From: Cryptomeria japonica
Lineage: Eukaryota; Streptophyta; Pinopsida; Cupressales; Cupressaceae
NCBI RefSeq assembly: GCF_030272615.1
Contig: NC_081414.1
Span: 809,759,069 to 809,823,068 of the forward strand
Direction: 5' to 3'
DNA: 64,000 nt
A model generated the notes under the pieces. That model did no database searches and was not told the origin of the DNA. It saw nothing but the letters and a program-made list of their open reading frames with translations. This document shows, piece after piece, positions 23,703 through 34,823 of this stretch. Each line of letters starts with the position of its first letter. Within the stretch, counting starts at the first letter, position 1. The position numbers and the translations under genes were made by a program.

Positions 23703-23964
23703 GCCATTATTAACCATTGTTAATTATTGGAATGAAGATTAAAGATTTCCATGATAATACCATGCACAAATGAGCAACAATTTATATGATCGAATATCAA
23801 CTTTTGTATATATAAAAATGTCAAATGATTACAAATGTATGTCCATACACAAATATGGTATAAACGCCAACTAAAACAAAATGTATGTCTAAATACGTGA
23901 ATGTATGTCCATATACAAAATATACATGCCAACTAGACATGTAAGCATCCCAAAACTATCTATA
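23703..23964. other. AT-rich spacer, no gene seen
   Basis: 3' flank of the second gene of element A. It contains repeated GTATGTCCATA/ACAAATATGG phrases, with no supportable coding frame. Confidence 0.4.
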
Positions 23965-25893
23965 ACATCCTAAGCTGCTGATGGATCATCAAAATCGATC
24001 CTCTTCGCCGCACTGCTCGGCTATGAAGGATCCTGCACAAGAAAAACAAACCATGATAAATATTAGTTATATTATATAATTCACATTTAAAAATTTAACA
24101 TATAACTGAAATATAATTGAACTATTCATGTTTACCTCATCTCCACATTTTCTCTTCAGCTTTGCAAGACTCTTGACGTATGTCTTCGGTAGAGGAGGTA
24201 TGTTTTGAATATTTTCATACACAGGCTACATATGTTCAGAAACATGACATTGATATAAGTTAGCATATAATTGTCACTGATAATAACAAATTATATCTAC
24301 TAATCAAAAAATAAAATAAACACACATCTACTCGAGGCATCTCTTCTTCTTCTTCAAGTATACTGGGTGTAGTCATCAAGGATGTGAAGCCAAGAATTCT
24401 CTAGTATATATACACAACAAGTATATGAAACTATCAATCTATGTCTAGACATGTATAATCACTATAAGCTATTTAAACTATTCATTCAATCATATTTGCA
24501 TTCAATTACCTTTCCCTTGTCTCCAACTGCTCTACTAGATCCTAAATCACATTGCCCCGCACTTGTGTTGCTTGTGCCCTACAAGAGTAAAATAAGATAT
24601 ACATGCAAGTTACTACATAATCTAATTAATACCAATATAAATGATGAGCATGTATGTACAATAAAATACAAACGACTAGGTGCAATAATATATGTATCGT
24701 CAAGCTATCAAGGCCAAATGAAATGGCCGACAAGGTGCCCTCCTGAATCTGTCTCAACTCATCCTTGGTCATCAATTGTTAAATAGACCATGTAAATAAA
24801 AATTAGTACTTAATATTATCTAATTTATAAATATTTAATTAAAATATAACATGAACTGTGAAAACACAAATGTTACCAATACATCATCAATGTATGATGA
24901 CAGTGCCTCCTCGCCTCTAGCATGTAAGGACTCCCTAGGGTATACTCAAGTCTGTGTAATAACATCTAGTGCATCATGCATCTCATTCACCTCATAATCT
25001 GCACTATCCACATGAGGATCAACAGGTTGTCCAAGTGGACCCAAGCATACGTGCCCACACAGGACACAACTATGGGGCACACATATGTATGGAGCCGAGG
25101 ATGATGTGTCACTGGCACCAGATGCACCATTACCATCAAGAGTAGGCTAAGCTGTTGACGTAGCCCGAGAAACCAAAAGGCTACTCAAAGAGTGAATAGT
25201 CGATATGGTCCGTGAAGCCGCCTCACAAATGATATCAGGATGCTGAACTACGGGTGGGGGATCAACAGGAGGAGGGGGGACATATGGGCCCTAGACTACT
25301 CTGACTACCCCAGGTCTATTTTGGGGCATACCTAAACCTACACCTTGGAGAGGTTGGATGTCAAAGTAGTTCACATGTTTGTGTAAAACAAACTCAGCAT
25401 ACAATTTTTTTATGAAATAGAAGGGGATATCAAGATTGTTGTTGGGTGGTTTGTCAAAAACCATCCACCAACGATCCCAAAATTTTTTCACAATCCCATA
25501 ATTTGTGCACCATTTGATAGAAAGTTTTGTTTTTTTGGGATCTACGGGCTGACCAGTACGGGGATTGACAAACAATGAGGTGATTTCGGCTTTGGATATC
25601 TCAAGATCCTTGATATCCTTATACGACAAGCCATCTGCATATTTTTCCTTCATAGAATCTCGCCACAAAAGGGCGGCATCATGCTCCTCAGTCATGGTTT
25701 CCATACTTTTTATGATCGACGTGAGAGGATCAAACAATGGGTTTAGACGAGGGATCCTATGATATACTTTTGCAATCCCCCTCAATTCATTCAAATTTTG
25801 TGCAATCAAATCTTGAATTGAGGGGGGGTTTGGCAAATGAGGGTTTGGTTGTTGCAGTTGTGGTTGGTCAGTGTTTTCATTGTTATCCCCCAT
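23965..25893 (-). pseudogene. Element A second gene: conserved protein of unknown function, multi-exon
   Basis: ATG at 25893. The first exon encodes a Gln/Pro/Asn-rich N-terminus, then a core with EKYADGLSYKDIKDLEISKAE, NPRTGQPVDPKK, IKWCTNYGIVKKFWDRWWMV and PFYFIKKLYAEFVLHKHVNY that matches the element B protein residue for residue over much of its length. After GLGMPQNRPG it continues Pro-rich (stops near 25291 and 25150) to about 24930. Further small exons appear plausible on the minus strand, for example PVYENIQNIPPLPKTYVKSL at about 24226-24140. No catalytic motif or zinc finger is visible; the Trp/aromatic core could be a binding fold (inference). It faces the transposase-like gene. It may be a second transposition protein, comparable in role to the accessory proteins of other two-gene plant transposons, but no sequence similarity to those is claimed. 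Confidence 0.7.
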
Positions 25894-26105
25894 TTTTAAC
25901 CTGATTGAATGTAAATAATTAAATTTAGTTAAAAAATTTAAACAATTGGGTATTTGATTAAAAAAAACCTAGTTTTCATGAAAAAAACCATATTTTCAAT
26001 GAAAAATCAAATAAACATTAACAAAAAATACAAAAAATGAATGAAAATGATTCAAAACGATAAAATTCTTACCTCTAAATCTATTTTTTAGCAATTTTTT
26101 GTCAA
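25894..26105 (-). other. Presumed 5' leader/promoter region of element A second gene
   Basis: AT-rich 210 bp between the second gene and the subterminal repeats. No clear TATA box position can be fixed. Confidence 0.35.
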
Positions 26106-26254
26106 AACACCAGATATCGGATGGAGCGGATATCGGATTTTGATGAATTCGCACGGCTCGTGAGTTAAAAATAACTCACGGGTCTGTCACTGTCGGAATA
26201 TAAAAGTCTCAAAAAATTGGATATCCAATTTTATCGGATATCCGATTTCTATAC
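26106..26254 (+). repeat. Element A right subterminal repeats (GATATCGG palindromes)
   Basis: Contains AGATATCGGATGG, GGATATCGGATTTT, TTGGATATCCAATTTTATCG and GGATATCCGATTTC, plus the inverted pair CGTGAGTTA/TAACTCACG. The same palindromic core lies near the left end at 7495-7640 and at 15885-16050. Confidence 0.8.
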
Positions 26255-26267
26255 TTAAATTATTTTT

Positions 26268-26960
26268 AAATAACATATATAATATAATAATATATTATAT
26301 AATATAATAATATATTATATAATATAATAATATATTATATAATATAATAATATATTATATAATATATTATTATATTATATAATATATTATTATATTATAT
26401 AATATATTATTATATTATATAATACGTATTGTATTATATTATATATATTTTAATATATAATATAATATAATATAATATTATATTATATAATACGTATTAT
26501 ATAATATATTATTATATTATAACGTATTATATAATATATTATTATATTATAACGTATTATATAATATATTATTATATTATATTATAATATAATAATATAT
26601 TATATAATACGTATTATATAATACAATATTATATTATATATATAATATAATACAATATTATATTATATTATAATATATAATATAATACTATATAATATTA
26701 TATTATATAATATATAATATAATACAATATAATATTATATTATATAATATAATATTATATCATATTATATATAATATAATATTGTATTATATAATATATT
26801 ATTATATTATAATATAATGTAATATAATAATATATTATATAATACGTATTATACAATATATATAATGTAATAATATATTATATAATATATTATTACATTA
26901 TATATTATATAATATAATAATATATTATATATTATATTATATGTAACATATAATATATTT
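26268..26960. repeat. Pure A/T tandem repeat (about 690 bp)
   Basis: Almost only A and T. It begins with perfect 20-bp units (AATATAATAATATATTATAT, then AATATATTATTATATTATAT) and then decays into variants with a few ACGTATT inserts. It is highly self-complementary and could extrude cruciforms. It lies about 180 bp inside the right end of element A. Confidence 0.97.
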
Positions 26961-27106
26961 TTTAAATTAAAATTACAAATAACAATCCGATTTGCATAGG
27001 TAATTACCAAGCCAAGGTGTACTGACACCCATGCCTAGCAAAAAGTCAACATGGATTTTCGCATTTTTAGGCGAGTGAGGAAGGCTATTTTTTTCACATC
27101 GCCACT

Positions 27107-27136
27107 TTTTGGCCCCCCTTGATCCTGCACTAACCC
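27107..27136 (-). repeat. Element A right terminal inverted repeat
   Basis: The reverse complement begins GGGTTAGTGCAGGATCA and pairs with 6608-6637. Just inside it reads GGCCAAAAAGTGG (reverse complement), a phrase also found just inside the right end of element B. Confidence 0.85.
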
Positions 27137-27586
27137 AGCAGTATGAATAACTTCCTTCCAATATGTATATGGCAGAATGGCCTAATTTAACATGGTTCTG
27201 GCCATCTCCTTGACTGTCCTGTTCTTCCTTTCTACCACACCATTTTGTTGTGGTGTCCTATGCGTTGAGTATTGCCTTCTAATTCCATGTTTTTCATAAT
27301 AATCTTCAAACTTGTTTGATGTGAACTCTCCACCTCGGTCTGATCTTAGACATTTTAGCTTGCACCCACTTTCCTTCTCCACCATCTTCCTAAAGATCTT
27401 GAATCTGTCAAATGCTTGTGATTTATCTTGCAGGAATGTGACCCATGTCATTCTTGAATAATCATCAATAAAGAGCATAAAATATCTTTCACCAGCAAGA
27501 GCTCTTGTCCTAGTTGGACCACATAGATCTATATGTATGATTTCAAGTGGTCTTGAGGTGTTGTGCTCTTTTGTCTTAAATCTCAC
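27137..27586 (-). pseudogene. E2 pol, middle part: integrase core
   Basis: 450-bp island of E2 between elements A and B. It encodes VRFKTKEHNTSRPLEIIHID through the complete D,D-35-E catalytic set: D in HIDLCGP (about 27530), D in RSDRGGEF (about 27345), E in VERKNRT (about 27220). It continues to TYWKEV where element A interrupts. Both ends continue into E2 sequence on the far side of the inserts (6607 leftward, 38982 rightward). This part has one stop near 27180 and otherwise reads cleanly. Confidence 0.95.
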
Positions 27587-27609
27587 GGGTATGTGCAAGC
27601 TAATGAGTC
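27587..27609 (+). repeat. Element B left terminal inverted repeat
   Basis: GGGTATGTGCAAGCTAATGAG followed by TC. It pairs imperfectly with 38959-38981 in reverse complement (18 of 23) and shares GGGTATGTGCA with the element A left end. Confidence 0.85.
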
Positions 27610-27650
27610 ACAAATTCATGGAAGTTTGCGCATTGGAAAATGCGCTCTGC

Positions 27651-27930
27651 AAAATGGGCCCCCATTTTCAAAAAATGGGGGCCCGTTCTAAAAAATGGGG
27701 GCCCGTTAATGGTTCGGCCTCCCAAGCTGAAAGGTCACAGGGTGCCGAAGCTAAATAAAATGGGCCCCCATTTTGTAACAAAACGGGCCCCCGTTTATAA
27801 ACAAAACGGGGGCCCATTTTTAAAAAACGGGCCCCCGTTTTCAAATTCTATTTTTACCATTTTTTTGGACAATTTTTCATTTTCACCATGATAGTGAGTT
27901 GACAAGAAGAGATCAAAAACGGGCCCCCGT
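27651..27930 (+). repeat. Element B left subterminal repeats (GGGCCCCCGTTT palindromes)
   Basis: About eight copies, in both orientations, of AACGGGCCCCCGTTT or the AAATGGGCCCCCATTTT variant, near 27655, 27677, 27698, 27760, 27784, 27810, 27825 and 27917. The same motif occurs at the right end at 38029-38100. Spacing and orientation fit binding sites for an end-recognition protein (inference). Confidence 0.88.
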
Positions 27931-28999
27931 GCTGTGGTTTCCACTTCAAGCCTCCACCACTATCCTAGGTACACATTCAGTCATCTATTTTCACATTTCA
28001 TAATTTTCTTGTATATTTTTCTTGTTTTTTTGTGTATTATTTAGTTTTTTTTTTAATTATTATTATTTTTTTTTTATAGTAGCATATAAATAAATTATTT
28101 TTTATATTTGTAAATTCTTGATTTTGATCTAAAATATTTTTGAGCAGTTAACCCTAAACCGTAATCAACAAATTTAGAAACCAAAACCAAACCTAGATAA
28201 TTAACAAAACGAAATCAACACAAACAAAAAACCAAAAATGAAATGGAAACAAAAACAAAAACGTTCAAAAATGAAATTGAAATAAAACCGAACATATGTA
28301 CCTAAATTGTTCTTAATCCTCATTAGGCAATACAAAAGTTACCACTAAATTAGTATAACCTTAAAAGTAATTAAAATTACTCTTCAAATTTTAGATATGA
28401 AAGTTTAGGCTTAGGTTTATGCCATGTCATGGCATAAAGGTCCTATTATGGTCCTATTATGTCATGTGATGGTATAAAAGGATCAATTATGGACACAATT
28501 TTAGAGCAAAGCTAGATAAGTTACTAAAATTGGAGTTTGGTTTACATAGGTTCATAAAGGAAGCTAATATGCCAAATATATAATTCATTAATACAAAATA
28601 AAAAATATTCTTGATTTATAATGTTGATTGATAATGAGTTTTCTAAATGGGGTGCTAATTATATATAGATCCGAAAGATTTGAAAAATATAAATCCCAAG
28701 AAGTATTTTGAATATCTTTAGAAGTATATTGGTATATCTAGAATGTAATTTATATTATAAAAGATTTGATATATGATTTGAAGTTGGTAGATATTTTGAG
28801 GAAGATTTATTAGATTATGTTATGATTAAGCTAATATTAGAAGAATGGTTTTAACAACATCTTTTGGTTTTAAAAGGTGCACAAGGTTTGAAGTTGATAT
28901 CATATTCGATTGTATATAATATTAAATTGTTAAGGAGCTATTTTTTTAAAAAATAGTTAATTTAAGATATTAGTTGAAGCTATTTGAGAATGTGAGATA
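27931..28999. other. AT-rich part of element B, no gene seen
   Basis: AT-rich with T-runs and A-runs (for example near 28030-28080). I find no coding frame or named repeat. Confidence 0.4.
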
Positions 29000-29245
29000 G
29001 TCCTAATGAACACACGAATTAAATTAATGAACCTAGGACAATCAAAATGAACATATGATAGTCCCAATGAGCCTCAAATGATCCTAATGAATGTAGGGCA
29101 GCCTTAATGAACCTAAGAAAGTCCTAATGAGCCTAAGAAAGCGATAATGAACTTGGGACAATCCTAATGAACCTAGGATAGTCCTAATGATTATAGGAAA
29201 ATCCTAATGAACCTAGGATAGTGTAAACAAGCCTAGGATAGTGTA
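29000..29245 (+). repeat. Minisatellite, TCCTAATGAACCTAGGATAG units
   Basis: About twelve imperfect copies of a 20-21 bp unit (variants CCTAATGAACCTAGGACAAT, CCTAATGAGCCTAAGAAAGT) in one direction, ending at GCCTAGGATAGTG. Confidence 0.88.
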
Positions 29246-31499
29246 AGAAAAAATCACTACAAAAAAGACCTCAAATGCGTTAAATGAATTTCCCAATAAC
29301 GCACTCGTGTTTATCTTTTTTTGGTCATTTGGCTACCTTTTTTTACAACATCTTGGTGTATATGCCCCTAAGAAGACCTTTTCCTCAAAAATTTCTTGGA
29401 TCATGAACTCCTCATGTGCACCAAACATAAGTTGCCACTTGGAAGCTTCTAATGCACACAATCCTTTCAATCAATCTACTCCATTGATCTCTCAAAACAA
29501 TCTTAGTCTTTAATCCTCTATCCTTCATGACTATAAATAAATCATTATATGAGCTATTTTCAAGAACTCTTGTAATGCAATGTTATGTTGCCAATTTAAG
29601 CACCTTACATCCTATCTTGGTCACAAATCCATCTTGAAGCCATCAACCTTTAGCTACAACAAGAGTTTTCTTTCTGAGATACTATTGTCTTTCATCTTTT
29701 ATACATTATCCTTTAACTCGATCTAAAGGTGGTACTTATGCATAGCATAATGGTTTGAAATTCATAGTTTAAGTCCTTTATTGATTTTTTATGCTCGCTT
29801 GCATACACATATATTGCTAGAATTTAGCAATTCTTTATAGCTTCTATTTTAGTTTATTTATGAAAGAGTATAAATGAAGCTATATTTAAAGTCAAAATTG
29901 TAAGATCCTCTCAATCATTGAGGTAGAATTCAAAATTGATTTCACATCTAATTATATGAAAAATTTAATTTGTCTGTACATATCAAAATCTTTCAAAATT
30001 TTGCATATTAAACAATAAAATATTGTGATGAACAAGTCTCTAGAGTCTTAAAAACCTTTATTTTCATAAAGTGCCAACACTGCATTTTTTCCCTAAAATA
30101 TTCTCTTTGATTAATACGAAATTTTAAAATGGTTGCCACTAAAAGTATTAGGTTAGCGAAAGGAATTGGGATATTTAAAAATAGGCTTGCATCACTTTTT
30201 TAGCTTCATTGAGTTGTAGTTTGTTCATTGACTTAATAATTAAGTGCTTGCAAGTATGATAGTGGACCCCTTTGTGCGTGAGCGCATCCCTAAAGCTTTC
30301 AATTATTAAAATAAAAAGCATTACGATGTGATGATTTGAAGGAGATGTATCCGTTAAAGAAATATTATGGATGAGTATTAATGAGGATCATATAGTATGT
30401 TAGGAATTTTATTTGGAATGTTAATCAAAATAATATTCTAGTTGATAATTATAAATGCATGTGTGAAATATTGTTGAAATGATTATTTTAAAAGTAAATA
30501 TTGCAAGGTTAATTTTGCTTTTAATTGTTGGCATGTTGTGTTGATTTTTATGTAAGAGTTTCATTTCTTATTCAACTTTGTAAGAGAATTTGTGCATGAA
30601 TTGATATCTTAAATTTTATAGAAAGATTATATATGAAAACAAATGATTGCGGAGTTTTATAATAAATGATTTATAGGAAATAATATTTTTTGAAGGTTTT
30701 GTAAATTATAATCTTGTGTAGATTTGATTATGGGAGAAATTTAATGGTGAAATATGCTTAACTCTTCAAAAGTTTTGATGTTTTGTCTTTACATGACAAC
30801 CACTTAGAATATAATATGTTTTAAGTATGTCATTTATAGTCATGGGAGATTAGTTTTTTTTAAAGATTGTCTGAAGACTAATCAATGTAATATGAATTGA
30901 TGGCAATTATCTCAAAACTATGTAATTGAATTCTAATAAATTATCATGTACACTAAAACACTAGAAATATGGAGCATCCAAACACACACGTGCATTTTTC
31001 TAGATTTATTAATATTATTGTGTTGTATCTCATTATAATTTAGTTTCAAAATAACTTTAAGTTAAAGTTAACAAAATATTATGTTGTCTTAGTAATATTG
31101 TTTCCATGCTATATATTCTTACACTAGAAGGAGGATCATCTTATTTCTCACTTCTTTATTGATCTTATGTATGAAATATTTTATATTGATTTTAATAGTT
31201 GATGCATTTTACAAGAAATGAATTTATTAAATTGAATATATAATAGATTTATGATGTTTCATTGAAATTTTTTATTAAGTTTTGTGCACAAATTTTATAT
31301 TTCAAGATTCAATAGTATGTACATGTATATTTTTTTAAGTTCAATATTATATTATATATTTCATGTGTATCTCATTCAACAACATAGAAATGTTACTATT
31401 TATAAATGTTTTTTTAATTTAGTAAAATAGATTCTTCTTTGACATAGAGTTGTATATAATTCATGTATATCTTTATATATGCAGGAGTTCTTTGTTATC
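29246..31499. other. AT-rich upstream region of element B second gene, no gene seen
   Basis: 2.25 kb of low-complexity AT-rich DNA. TATATGCAG at 31476-31484 just before the coding start looks like an intron acceptor, so an upstream non-coding exon is possible (inference). No other feature supported. Confidence 0.4.
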
Positions 31500-33885
31500 A
31501 TGGATGTCTTTGACATAGATGAACTATTAGGTGAAAATCCCCCACCACAACCCCCTCTTCCTCCTCCTCCACCTCCACCTACACCACCACCACCACCACC
31601 ACGACCACAACAACCCCCTAGATTGGATGAAATTCGTTTAAGAGAAGGAATTAATGAAAACCTACAAGTGATTGAACAAAACATTGCTGCTATCCAAAAT
31701 GAGCAAATCACGCCACCCCATCTTGTAGAGTTTGCAAAATCAATGCAAACTGTTGTCGAGTCAGTTAGATCTATTGATTCTCAGTTAGATCAATTTCATA
31801 GATGACGACAAGAGTTGCATGATTTTTATGCCGATGGTTTAACTTATAGGCAAATCACTGATTTGAAAATAACCAAAGCTCATTTATGTCCATATTTTAC
31901 CAACCCAAAAACAAGAGAACCAATGCAACCTAACCAGAAAAGAATTTCAATTAGGTGGTGTGTGCATCTAGAAATGGCTAGATACTTTTGGGATAGATGG
32001 TGGATGGTTTTTGATTATCCACCACATCATAATTATGAGGTCCCTTTTTATTTTTTGAAGAAATTATACTGTGAGTTTGTAATGAACCAAAAACCAAATT
32101 ATTTTGACATTAAGTCATTCTAGGGTATTGGTCATGGAATGCCACAGCATAGATTAGGGGCACGGAGTAATAATCTCCTATCGGATCCACCCATAGTTCC
32201 ACTTGTTGCTCCATCGATTCCTGCAAATGTCCAAAATACATCATTCATTTCGACATTAGATGCTTTGACTTCCCTCACAGGTAACCTGAGTGAGCAAGCT
32301 GCTCACATGGCATCTGCTCCTCGATGGATGCCACATATGTGTTTGAGTTGTCATGAGACGTGTGTAGGTCCTACTACTGCTTCTGCAGGATCTACTTTAG
32401 TTCCAACTGAGCATGATGCAGCAGATGATAGTATGATGACATCATATATGGATTTTCTTTGCTCGGATGTTCATCTTGACCAGGTATAGATATATATACA
32501 TGTACATGTCAATCTTTTTATACTTCATTAAATATAGGTATAAACTAAGTGCATCTCTTTTTTTTATACAATCTAATACTTCATTAAATAAATTTTGTTT
32601 ATGTAGATAAGGACTACACCTAATATTAGAGTCAATATTGCATCTACTGGAACACAACTCGGCACACCTTATGGGGTATAGTATAAATTTCTATCTAGAC
32701 ATTGTACTATCTTTTTAAGTTAATATGTTATCATCATATACTATATAAATTTTCATGCTGATACATTGAATGCTTCTTTCTCTAAGATTCAGGTCATGAG
32801 GGACCCTCTACATCACATCAAGAAGAGGGTCTGACTATTGTGACGCCATCTATGGTATGTATCTTATAATTCTTAAATTAAATATGAACTCTTACAATAT
32901 TGTAACTTAACTTGAAATTATTTAGTACACATATATATGTTCACTAAATATGATTTCATTAAATGCATGTATGTAGGTGGACACTACCATTAGGATAGGT
33001 TATCCTCATAATTTTGATCAGAGCCAATTTGAACGCACATCGACATCCTTTGAGGTATTAATATGTAATATTTAATTTGATCTTATTTTGACTCTTAATT
33101 TAAGATTTAATTGGACACTTTGAAATTGACCTTGTACAGGAGTTAGCTAGCACTACATTTGGTGTTGATACTGCACAAGATACTGCTAGAGGATCTGATG
33201 AGCATATGGTAAATTTGTAACTTAATTTATGAATTCTACTATATTTGATAAATGATTCATTTAATAGTTAATTTCAAGTAATATTTTAATATTATTTTTT
33301 TATTGTACAGCATGAGACAGGTGGATCTGGACCACGTCCCGGGGACAAGAGAGATACTGCTAGAGGATCTGATGAGCATATGGTAAGTTTGTAACTTAAT
33401 TTATGAATTATACTATATTTGATAAATGATTCTTTTAATAGTTAATTTCAAGTAATATTTTAATATTATTTTTTTATTGTACAACATGAGATAGGTGGAT
33501 CTGGACCACATCCCGGGGACAAGAGAGATACTGCTAGAGGATCTGATGAGCATATGGTAAGTTTGTAACTTAATTTACGAATTCTACTATATTTGATAAA
33601 TGATTCTTTTAATAGTTAATTTCAAGTAATATTTTAATATTATTTTTTTATTGTACAACATGAGACAGGTGGATCTGGACCACGTCCCGGGGACAAGAGA
33701 GATACTTCTAGAGGATCTGATGAGCATATGGTAAGTTTGTAACTTAATTTATGAATTCTACTATATTTGATAAATGATTCTTTTAATAGTTAATTTCAAG
33801 TAATATTTTAATATTATTTTTTTATTGTACAACATGAGACAGGTGGATCTGGACCACGTCTCGGGGACAAGAGACCATGAGATAT
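31500..33885 (+). pseudogene. Element B second gene: conserved protein of unknown function, about nine exons
   Basis: ATG at 31500 (MDVFDIDELLG), then a Pro-rich run, then the core LHDFYADGLTYRQITDLKITK, NPKTREPMQPNQ, IRWCVHLEMARYFWDRWWMV and PFYFLKKLYCEFVMNQKPNY shared with the element A protein. Two in-frame stops: TGA 31803-31805 where the A protein has Trp, and TAG 32121-32123 where it has Gln. The first coding exon appears to end at GACCAG/GTATAG (32485). Small exons bounded by AG...GT follow near 32608, 32792, 32978 and 33140, and then the amplified 72-bp exon. The C-terminus is Gly/Ser/Thr/Arg rich. Exon edges are read by eye. Function unknown; conservation in both family members argues it served transposition. 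Confidence 0.72.
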
Positions 33886-33890
33886 TATTG
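33105..33890 (+). repeat. Tandem exon-intron amplification (about 174-bp unit, 4-5 copies)
   Basis: The phrase GATACTGCTAGAGGATCTGA recurs at 33179, 33352, 33527 and 33701 (173, 175 and 174 bp apart), with a fifth partial copy ending near 33885. Each unit carries about 72 bp of coding sequence (peptide HETGGSGPRPGDKRD followed by TARGSDEHM) and an intron opening GTAAGTTTGTAAC. Because 72 is a multiple of three, each added copy would extend the protein by 24 residues without changing frame. The first copy has acceptor TTGTACAG; later copies read TTGTACAA, so their splicing may shift or fail. Confidence 0.88.
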
Positions 33891-33899
33891 ATGATAGCA

Positions 33900-34510
33900 C
33901 TTAGATTTTACTATTTATTTGGCTTTGATATGTACTTTTTTATGGACTTTACACATTTGTTTACATGTGCACATACTTTATATATATGGATAGTTGCATA
34001 ATAGGTTTCTAGATCATATATATTTTGTGCATACTTTATATATTTTGTGCACATTAGATATTATGTGGAGTGAACATAATGTTACCATCTAGACATATAT
34101 ATGGATTATGTGGACTTTAAATTTTACTGTTTATTTGGCTCTGATATGTACTATTTTATGGGCTTTACATATTTGTTTACACGTGCACACACATACTTTA
34201 TATATATGGATAGTTTCATAATAGGATTAGATCATATATATTATGTGCATACTTTATGTGTATTGTGCCCATTAGATATTATGTGGACTTGAAATTATGT
34301 GCACATTAGATCATATATATTGACTTGAAATTATGTGGACTTGAAATTTTCTGCATACTTTATATATTATGTGGACTTGAAATTTTATTTATGGAAGTTG
34401 TGCTTAAACAACTTTATAGGCATTATGTGGACTTGAAATTTTATTTATGGAAGTTGTGCTTAAACAACTTTATAGGCATTATGTGGACTTGTAATTTTAT
34501 TTTTGGAATT
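33900..34510 (+). repeat. Duplicated AT-rich spacer of element B
   Basis: About 200 bp starting ATTTATTTGGCTTTGATATG at about 33911 recurs from about 34126. A 57-bp unit (TATGTGGACTTGAAATTTTA...) is repeated twice plus a part at about 34365-34500. This is the spacer between the convergent genes, the place where element A carries satellite 2. Confidence 0.8.
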
Positions 34511-34823
34511 TCATTTAAATAATTCTTGTGATTAGATAAACTAAAGGTGCATACATCATGAACTAAGTATCGAAACATATCTTATAATTATAACATATTC
34601 TAAATTAAAAAGTATCATTTAACAAATATAATGAATAGAACTTGATTAAAAAACATAATTATCTCATTCATAAATTTGACCAATAGTCTCTCATTTATGT
34701 ATATTGTACACAAAATGTAATCAAGAAGACATATCTAAAATAAAATAAACAGTCTATTTAAATAACTTTGTTTTCATTGATGCCTTCTACTTGTGGTAGA
34801 CTTGAAACAAAATTTTACTAGAT
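34511..34823. other. 3' flank of element B transposase-like gene, no gene seen
   Basis: AT-rich sequence between the repeats and the stop codon at 34824. Presumably the 3' untranslated region and polyadenylation area. Nothing else seen. Confidence 0.4.

Larger units (their letters stand above)
6608..27136 (+). mobile_element. Element A: 20.5-kb two-gene DNA transposon inserted in E2 integrase
   Basis: Boundaries come from the E2 integrase reading frame, which stops at both edges. The left end reads GGGTATGTGCAGGATCA. The reverse complement of the right end reads GGGTTAGTGCAGGATCA (15 of 17 identical, similarity continuing to about 30 bp). Flanks AACA (6604-6607) and AGCA (27137-27140), or CAACA/CAGCA if one terminal base is reassigned, are a 4-5 bp target duplication with one transition. 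Contents left to right: a featureless end, subterminal GATATC repeats, satellite 1 with E3 inside, transposase-like gene (+), satellite 2, second gene (-), subterminal repeats, AT tract, right end. Element B shares both genes and the end motif. I cannot name the superfamily: the duplication length does not fit CACTA (3), hAT (8), Mutator (9) or PIF/Harbinger (3). Sola-type elements with 4-bp duplications are one candidate to test. Confidence 0.85.

Noticed and set aside
6608-27136. Helitron for elements A and B
   Set aside because: The ends are inverted repeats with a target duplication, and there is no Rep/helicase or CTRR end.
31400-31711. Gly-rich minus-strand frame
   Set aside because: Antisense shadow of the Pro-rich start of the element B second gene.
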